From the NCBI RefSeq assembly GCF_000023585.1, contig NC_012914.1, positions 3,192,001-3,256,000 on the forward strand: a stretch of DNA of 64,000 nucleotides, written 5' to 3'. The first letter of the stretch is position 1; every line of letters starts with the position of its first letter. Origin of the DNA: Paenibacillus sp. JDR-2. Lineage in GTDB: Bacteria; Bacillota; Bacilli; Paenibacillales; Paenibacillaceae. The notes beneath the pieces were generated by a model, which was not told the DNA's origin, searched no databases, and saw only the letters and a list, made by a program, of their open reading frames with translations. The translations under genes and the position numbers were made by a program. Shown in pieces: positions 59,543 through 64,000 of the stretch.

Positions 59543-60629
59543 CTTGCTTGCGTTGGTTATGCTTATTGTGCTTCCTGGCTGCGATTACCGGATTTTGGAA
59601 AGAATCGGTTTTACCTATGCGGCCAGCTATGACACCGCTCCGGAAGATCAGGTGGAAATTGCCATCAGCGTGCCAAGAGCGGAGCCAACGATTAAATTAA
59701 AGAGGGAAATCCATTCCGCAGTTGGCAGAAGCTCGAAGGATGCGAGAGTTAAATTTTCCAATGAGACAGACTTGCTGCTTGTTAACGGCCAGATTCGCGT
59801 GCTGCTTTATTCGGATGCTCTCGCGCGTAAAGACTTGTCCAATGAAATCAACAGTGTTCTGAGGGATACGTCAATCTCACCGCTCGTTAAAATCACGTTG
59901 GTAAGCGGCAATGCAAAAGATTTGCTGGTCAAAGATTACAAGCAGCATCTTTCCACCGACAAATACATTAACCGCCTGTTAGAAAAATCGAGTAGCAACC
60001 ATCGTATTCCGAAGACAACCCTATACGAGTTTGAAAGGGATTATTACGATGACGGGATTGATCCAGTCGCTCCTGTTCTGAAGGAAGTGGGCAATGATAT
60101 TTCGGTCGATGGCATAGGGTTATTTCAGGATTATAAATACGTTGCCAAAATTCCTAACAAGGATTCCTTGTTATTTGCGATCTTGCGGGGTAATTTCAAG
60201 AAAGGGGATATGAGCCTGGATCTCGGGAGAAGCGAAGAAAAAGGTTCTCTTGAATTTATCATGTTTTCTTCCGTTCTCAGCGATCGAAAGGTACATGTCG
60301 AACATAAAGCAGGCGGAACGATTCATGTATCTATAAACGGTCATATCAGAGGTTCTGTTCATGAATACATCGGGAACAAGAAGTTAAGCAATGATGCACA
60401 GCGGCATGAGGTGGAGAGCAAGGTTTCGGAAATTTTGTCGGCTAGAGCAAATCGACTGATCAAGCAGTTGCAACAGCATAAAGTGGACAGCCTGGGCATC
60501 GGTATCTATGTCCGCAACAGCATGAAATACGAGGCGTGGAAGAAGCTGGACTGGCGCGAGGAGTACCCAAAAGTCGAGATCGACTGCAAGCTGCATTTTA
60601 AAGCGAAGGATTATGGGAAAATGAGGTAG
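59523..60629 (+). CDS. Spore germination lipoprotein, Ger(x)C family (second operon)
   Basis: The 368-residue precursor has the lipobox MLIVLPGCDYR. This reads GCDYR where most members have GCWD, so it belongs to a divergent branch. The three-domain C subunit continues through IPKTTLYEFERDYYDDGIDP and a C-terminal domain with KLDWREEYPKVEIDCKLHFK-type sequence. ATG 59523 overlaps the permease gene by about 20 bp, with GGGGAG upstream. It is the last gene of the A-B-C operon. Confidence 0.88.
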   Translation: MKKMRISLLALVMLIVLPGCDYRILERIGFTYAASYDTAPEDQVEIAISVPRAEPTIKLKREIHSAVGRSSKDARVKFSNETDLLLVNGQIRVLLYSDALARKDLSNEINSVLRDTSISPLVKITLVSGNAKDLLVKDYKQHLSTDKYINRLLEKSSSNHRIPKTTLYEFERDYYDDGIDPVAPVLKEVGNDISVDGIGLFQDYKYVAKIPNKDSLLFAILRGNFKKGDMSLDLGRSEEKGSLEFIMFSSVLSDRKVHVEHKAGGTIHVSINGHIRGSVHEYIGNKKLSNDAQRHEVESKVSEILSARANRLIKQLQQHKVDSLGIGIYVRNSMKYEAWKKLDWREEYPKVEIDCKLHFKAKDYGKMR

Positions 60630-60686
60630 TCCGGAAACATTTCAACGGTTGCCGGCCGGAACGATTATTGTCCGGTAAAACAAACA

Positions 60687-60725
60687 ACAAGCCCGCTGTA
60701 GGCACCAGCCTGCAGCGGGCTTGTT
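60687..60725. terminator. Terminator between convergent gerC and Gln-rich gene
   Basis: ACAAGCCCGCTGTAGG pairs with CCTGCAGCGGGCTTGT (one mismatch) around CACCAG. T-rich sequence follows on the plus strand and also, less clearly, on the minus strand. Confidence 0.85.
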
Positions 60726-60731
60726 TGTGTC

Positions 60732-61157
60732 TTATTGCATCGAGCGGTATGGCGTCGAATGCATGCCGTCGTTTTGGGAGTTGAAGTTCGAATAAGAATG
60801 TTGTGGCTGTTGCGATGCATATCCCGTGTTGTAGGACGGAGTATGGGTATTAAAGGATTGCGAAACCGAAGAGTTGAATTGCGTGTGAATCATATTCTCC
60901 ACTTGTCTGCATATTTGCGATACTTGCTGAAGCTGCTGAATAGCGGTTTGGTGGCCTTGGAGAGCGGTTTGGATGATTTGAGCTGCTTTTTGCTCGCGTG
61001 CCGCAAGCTCTTCAAGACGTTGCGCATTTTGCTGTTCTTGCTGAAGCAGCATTTGATAATTTTGGCTGGCTTGTTGCGTTTGGTTAACCAGCTGTTGAAT
61101 CACTTGCTCACATTGATGAAGGGATTGGCTTGCTTGATTGTTGTTTGCGAACTGCAT
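60732..61157 (-). CDS. Gln-rich coiled-coil protein, unknown (possible spore protein)
   Basis: ATG 61157 follows AAAGGAGGAATTC. The 141-residue product is predominantly helical and Gln-rich up to about residue 90 (QVIQQLVNQTQQASQNYQML), then Ser/Tyr/Asn/Gln-rich and disordered to the end (YNTGYASQQPQHSYSNF). No signal peptide or membrane helix is seen. The composition recalls small spore-coat or crust proteins, but no family is recognised; this is inference from composition and from the ger neighbour. Confidence 0.7.
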   Translation of the reverse strand: MQFANNNQASQSLHQCEQVIQQLVNQTQQASQNYQMLLQQEQQNAQRLEELAAREQKAAQIIQTALQGHQTAIQQLQQVSQICRQVENMIHTQFNSSVSQSFNTHTPSYNTGYASQQPQHSYSNFNSQNDGMHSTPYRSMQ

Positions 61158-61202
61158 GTTGTTGAATTCCTCCTTTGGTTTGACGAACACGTATATAGTC
61201 CC

Positions 61203-61239
61203 TTACGGCTTGATTACTATTCAAATTTTTAAGCCGTAA
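61203..61239. promoter_or_regulatory. Inverted repeat in the divergent promoter region
   Basis: TTACGGCTT and AAGCCGTAA (perfect 9-bp arms, 19-base spacer) lie between the Gln-rich gene and the MFS gene. It could be an operator or a hairpin in the MFS leader. Confidence 0.4.
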
Positions 61240-61313
61240 TAAATTGAATTGGAAAGGACCATTCTAATAGGCGGTGCTCAATTTAATCCCGACTGGTTTA
61301 CTTGGAGGAAGTA

Positions 61314-62510
61314 ATGGAAAAAAAGAAGCGATTAGATTTGGCTTCCATCGCAACAATTCCTTTAACGATGACTTTGGCAAATTCAATTTTGATCCCCGTT
61401 CTTCCTTCCATGCAGAAAGCAATGGGAATAACCACGGTACAATCCAGTTTGTTAATTACGGCTTATGCGGCTGTAGCGATCTTGTTTATTCCGATTGCGG
61501 GATATCTGTCAGACCGCATCGGAAGGAAAAAAGTGATTCTGCCTGGGCTGCTGCTGGTTGCGGCGGCAGGCGCCTTTTGCGGCTTTGCCGCTGTTTCGTT
61601 TAATAAACCATACGCTCTTGTTATGACGGGGAGGTTATTTCAGGGATTGGGAGCGGCAGGCTGCTTTCCGGTTGTGCTTCCGCTTGTCGGGGACTTATTT
61701 AAGAAGGAAGAAGATGTGAGCAACGGCCTTGGCCTTGTTGAAACAGCAAATACGTTCGGCAAAGTTCTTGCCCCGATTATTGGATCGGCGTTAGCTATAT
61801 GGACCTGGTATATGCCATTTTGGTTCATTCCGGTATTCAGTCTGATCTCATTCCTATTAGTTGCTATATGGGTTAAAGCTCCAAAAGATAAAAAGCCGGC
61901 TGTTCCGTTTGGACAGTTTGTACGGGATGTTATTTCCTTATTCCGGGAGAAGGGGAGATGGATTTGGGGCGTGTACGTGGCGGGCGGAATCAATATGTTC
62001 GCGATCTTTGCCTCTTTGTTTTATTTGTCGGAGATTCTTGAGGAACGAGGAAGTCACGGGATTTTGAAAGGCTGCCTCGTTGCTATTCCGCTCGCAGCCT
62101 TGTGTTCCACCTCGTGGGCGATCGGCAAATGGATCGGCCAGAATAAGAAGCTGATGAAGTGGATTAGCGTCATCGGTTTTATTGAGGCAGGAGGCAGCCT
62201 GTTATTCCTGGCATTTGGGGGACGCGGTTCTCTGTGGTTCATTATTATTATCCTGTTCGCAGGCTCCATTGGACTTGGGGCTGCATTGCCCAGCCTCGAT
62301 GCCCTGCTGACGGAAGGAATTGAGAAGGAACAGCGTGGCACGGTCACCTCCTTTTACAGCAGTATCCGGTTTCTAGGGGTTGCGGCGGGACCTCCCTTGG
62401 CGGCTTTGCTTATTGAGCACTCGAAATCCTCTTTATTCTGGCTATTAACGGTTTGCTGTGCTGCAGCTGCTCTTATTGCGCTATTTACGATAAAGCCAAA
62501 GCAAGGTTAA
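61314..62510 (+). CDS. MFS transporter, 12-helix drug-resistance type
   Basis: The 398-residue transporter has motif A GYLSDRIGRKKV, the N-terminal LANSILIPVLPSMQKAMG and GLVETANTFGKVLAPIIGSAL (motif C region), typical of DHA1-type exporters. ATG 61314 follows GGAGGAAGTA. The substrate is unknown. The DUF2935 gene begins 68 bp after its stop, possibly in the same unit. Confidence 0.88.
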   Translation: MEKKKRLDLASIATIPLTMTLANSILIPVLPSMQKAMGITTVQSSLLITAYAAVAILFIPIAGYLSDRIGRKKVILPGLLLVAAAGAFCGFAAVSFNKPYALVMTGRLFQGLGAAGCFPVVLPLVGDLFKKEEDVSNGLGLVETANTFGKVLAPIIGSALAIWTWYMPFWFIPVFSLISFLLVAIWVKAPKDKKPAVPFGQFVRDVISLFREKGRWIWGVYVAGGINMFAIFASLFYLSEILEERGSHGILKGCLVAIPLAALCSTSWAIGKWIGQNKKLMKWISVIGFIEAGGSLLFLAFGGRGSLWFIIIILFAGSIGLGAALPSLDALLTEGIEKEQRGTVTSFYSSIRFLGVAAGPPLAALLIEHSKSSLFWLLTVCCAAAALIALFTIKPKQG

Positions 62511-62578
62511 AACGTTATATCCGGCCGTATCCCTTCATACCTTCTAAGGGAAACGGAACCCGGAGGAGGGATCAGCGT

Positions 62579-63376
62579 TTGGCCAAATCTGAATGGTATG
62601 AGCATCGCTTCTGGCTGCAGATTTTGGGGGATCATGGCAGGTTTATCTTAAATACCTTGTCGCCTGTCGAGAGCAATGATATTAAGCTTGCCCATTATTT
62701 TATAACGGCTTTTGATCAGTTACTCGAGTATGCCAGACAGTCCTCATCGGAGACGGATTGCTTGTCCATCAGCAGGCAGTCGCTTGAATTGACGATCGAA
62801 TTGCGGTCGTTCAAGCTGAGTTTGCTGGAGAGAGCCTTGTTAGGAAAAGTAAAAATCATGCTGACTCCGACTTTTCTGAACCATATGGTCAACGAGCTGG
62901 AGGAATATCTTCGTATATTGAAGGAGCTTGCGGCAGGCAAGCCGGTTCCGGTGTTTGATGCCCTTCACCATGATTTTTTGTGGCTGCCGGACGCGGCCGG
63001 TCATGCGGCTGCTATTGGCAGTGACCTGGATTTTGTTGAGAAGCCGCTGATCAAGCAGACTCAAATATTCGAAGAACGCTTTAACCAGCTGTACTTAAAA
63101 AGTATTGAAATGGCAGGTTATATGAGAACGGAATTGAAGGATTTTCCCGCATTCCGCAGGCTTCATAAAGAAGTGGATGTGGAGATGAAGCTGTTTGTAG
63201 CCTTCCTGAAAGAGCTCGAGGAGCTTGAGGTAACCGATGAGGTGCTTGACCGGATCAGCCCGTTAATGCCCGATCATATGATGCGGGAAGAGTGTTATTA
63301 CCTTACGAAGCTAGCCCAGCTGGGACTGGTTCCGAATCCGAACTGCCAGGCGGATAAACCGCGGGTTCAGCCCTGA
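62579..63376 (+). CDS. DUF2935-family protein
   Basis: TTG 62579 lies eight bases after GGAGGAGGG; no ATG nearby has a ribosome site, and the longer frame runs back into the MFS gene. The 265-residue helical protein has two DUF2935-type halves, each with conserved Glu/His that may bind metal (SEWYEHRFWLQILGDHGRFI at the start, MPDHMMREECYYLTKL near the end). The function of the family is unknown. A strong terminator follows. Confidence 0.82.
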   Translation: MAKSEWYEHRFWLQILGDHGRFILNTLSPVESNDIKLAHYFITAFDQLLEYARQSSSETDCLSISRQSLELTIELRSFKLSLLERALLGKVKIMLTPTFLNHMVNELEEYLRILKELAAGKPVPVFDALHHDFLWLPDAAGHAAAIGSDLDFVEKPLIKQTQIFEERFNQLYLKSIEMAGYMRTELKDFPAFRRLHKEVDVEMKLFVAFLKELEELEVTDEVLDRISPLMPDHMMREECYYLTKLAQLGLVPNPNCQADKPRVQP

Positions 63377-63382
63377 TGAAGG

Positions 63383-63416
63383 AATGACTATCTCCTGACG
63401 AGATAGTCATTTTTTT
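63383..63416 (+). terminator. Terminator of the DUF2935 gene
   Basis: AATGACTATCTC pairs perfectly with GAGATAGTCATT around CTGAC, followed by T-run. Confidence 0.95.
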
Positions 63417-63490
63417 ATGGAAAATGAAACAAAGAGTAAACATGGCCCGTTTGAGGTGTATGTTTTTATTTTCCATATAAAGGAGTCTGA

Positions 63491-64000
63491 ATGGCTATGA
63501 TGAAAAAAATGATACTTGCTGCGGCGATTGTTGCGCTGTTAAGCGGTTGTGGTTCGAATAACGGGGAGCATGCACAGCAAGTTCGATATTCCATAGGCGA
63601 TCAAGAGGTTATGCTCAAAGGACTGCAGGATATCACGTTAGCCGGGCAGCAAGAAGAAAACGGCTTATTCAAGGAGATTTCGGTAAGCACATCAACTGTA
63701 TCCAAATCGTTCACTTGGTCCAATGTCATAAATCCTGCGTATTATCCGGCAATAGAGGTTGCTGATCTGAATGAGGACGGCGATAATGAAATTATAATTG
63801 TCTTGACGAAGGGGTATGGGACAGGCGTTAATGCGCAAGAACTCCATATCTTAAATGAAGATGACCTATCGGAGTTGGCTGTCGAGAATCCCCTCCATTA
63901 CATAATCAATCATTCTCATTCCAGTATTCAGAGCATAGGCGATAAAGTGAAAGTCACGGTTGATATTGACGGACAAACTTATAACAAAGATTACGCGAAA
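63491..64000 (+). CDS. Lipoprotein, 3' truncated by window end
   Basis: The frame opens at ATG 63491 after AAAGGAG and is still open at the window edge (170 codons). The N-terminus has a signal peptide and lipobox VALLSGCGSNN. A segment VADLNEDGDNEIIIVLTKGYG resembles an FG-GAP/calcium-binding repeat (DxNxDGxxE). It would be an extracellular lipid-anchored protein. The full length and role are not visible. Confidence 0.75.
   Translation, partial: MAMMKKMILAAAIVALLSGCGSNNGEHAQQVRYSIGDQEVMLKGLQDITLAGQQEENGLFKEISVSTSTVSKSFTWSNVINPAYYPAIEVADLNEDGDNEIIIVLTKGYGTGVNAQELHILNEDDLSELAVENPLHYIINHSHSSIQSIGDKVKVTVDIDGQTYNKDYAK

Overview
The window looks like chromosomal DNA of an endospore-forming Firmicute, most probably Paenibacillus or a close relative. 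This rests on two complete GerA-type germination operons, YjcZ-type small sporulation proteins, strong GGAGG ribosome sites, GC near one half by eye, and many Bacillus-like operons (mmg, sigV/rsiV/oatA, yvgK/modA, guanidine-I riboswitches). No rRNA, tRNA, prophage or CRISPR array was seen.

Layout. 1-1.4 kb: tail of an unknown gene, a 45-residue antisense-strand gene, and a TipA-type MerR regulator with a textbook 19-bp-spacer operator, followed by a 49-bp unit repeated three times. 1.5-9.3 kb: an mmg-type methylcitrate / fatty-acid operon (ACAD-like, thiolase, hydroxybutyryl-CoA dehydrogenase, ACAD, methylisocitrate lyase, methylcitrate synthase, MmgE). 9.4-18.9 kb: ABC-F protein, MOSC protein, CopA copper ATPase behind copper-type operators, YebC-type regulator, aldo/keto reductase plus epimerase, EamA transporter, HhH and VanZ proteins. 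18.9-21.7 kb: TetR regulator divergent from a DHA2 efflux pump with three matching operators, then a lone chorismate-mutase domain. 21.7-25.7 kb: germinant-receptor operon in the order D?-B-A-C. 25.7-32.5 kb: LysE exporter divergent from a MocR regulator, a lysozyme-response locus oatA-sigV-rsiV with its own ECF promoter, and an SDR. 32.5-34.2 kb: three YjcZ-like genes (two encode identical proteins), a structured repeat and an IS1182-type remnant. 34.2-39.4 kb: phosphonate-type ABC transporter phnD-C-E-E, divergent from a cytosolic 5'-nucleotidase. 39.4-48.3 kb: guanidine uptake and degradation. 48.4-54.1 kb: small housekeeping or unknown genes and a Na+/H+ antiporter. 54.2-56.4 kb: second copy of the structured repeat and the molybdate pair yvgK-like/modA. 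56.4-60.6 kb: second ger operon (A-B-C). 60.7-64 kb: Gln-rich protein, MFS transporter, DUF2935 protein and a truncated lipoprotein.

How the genes work together. The best integrated system is the guanidine locus. A permease, two DUF1989 proteins (carboxyguanidine deiminase), a biotin-dependent guanidine carboxylase and allophanate hydrolase would convert guanidine to ammonia and CO2. Both transcription units carry a guanidine-I riboswitch with an overlapping terminator, and both promoters carry GlnR/TnrA boxes, so the locus appears to be gated by guanidine and by nitrogen status together.

The strongest candidate for something undescribed is a 150-152 bp intergenic element at 33601-33750 (minus) and 54181-54332 (plus). 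The two copies share long conserved blocks, and their stems differ by compensatory changes, which indicates a conserved folded RNA or a mobile structured repeat. I do not recognise it as a named family.
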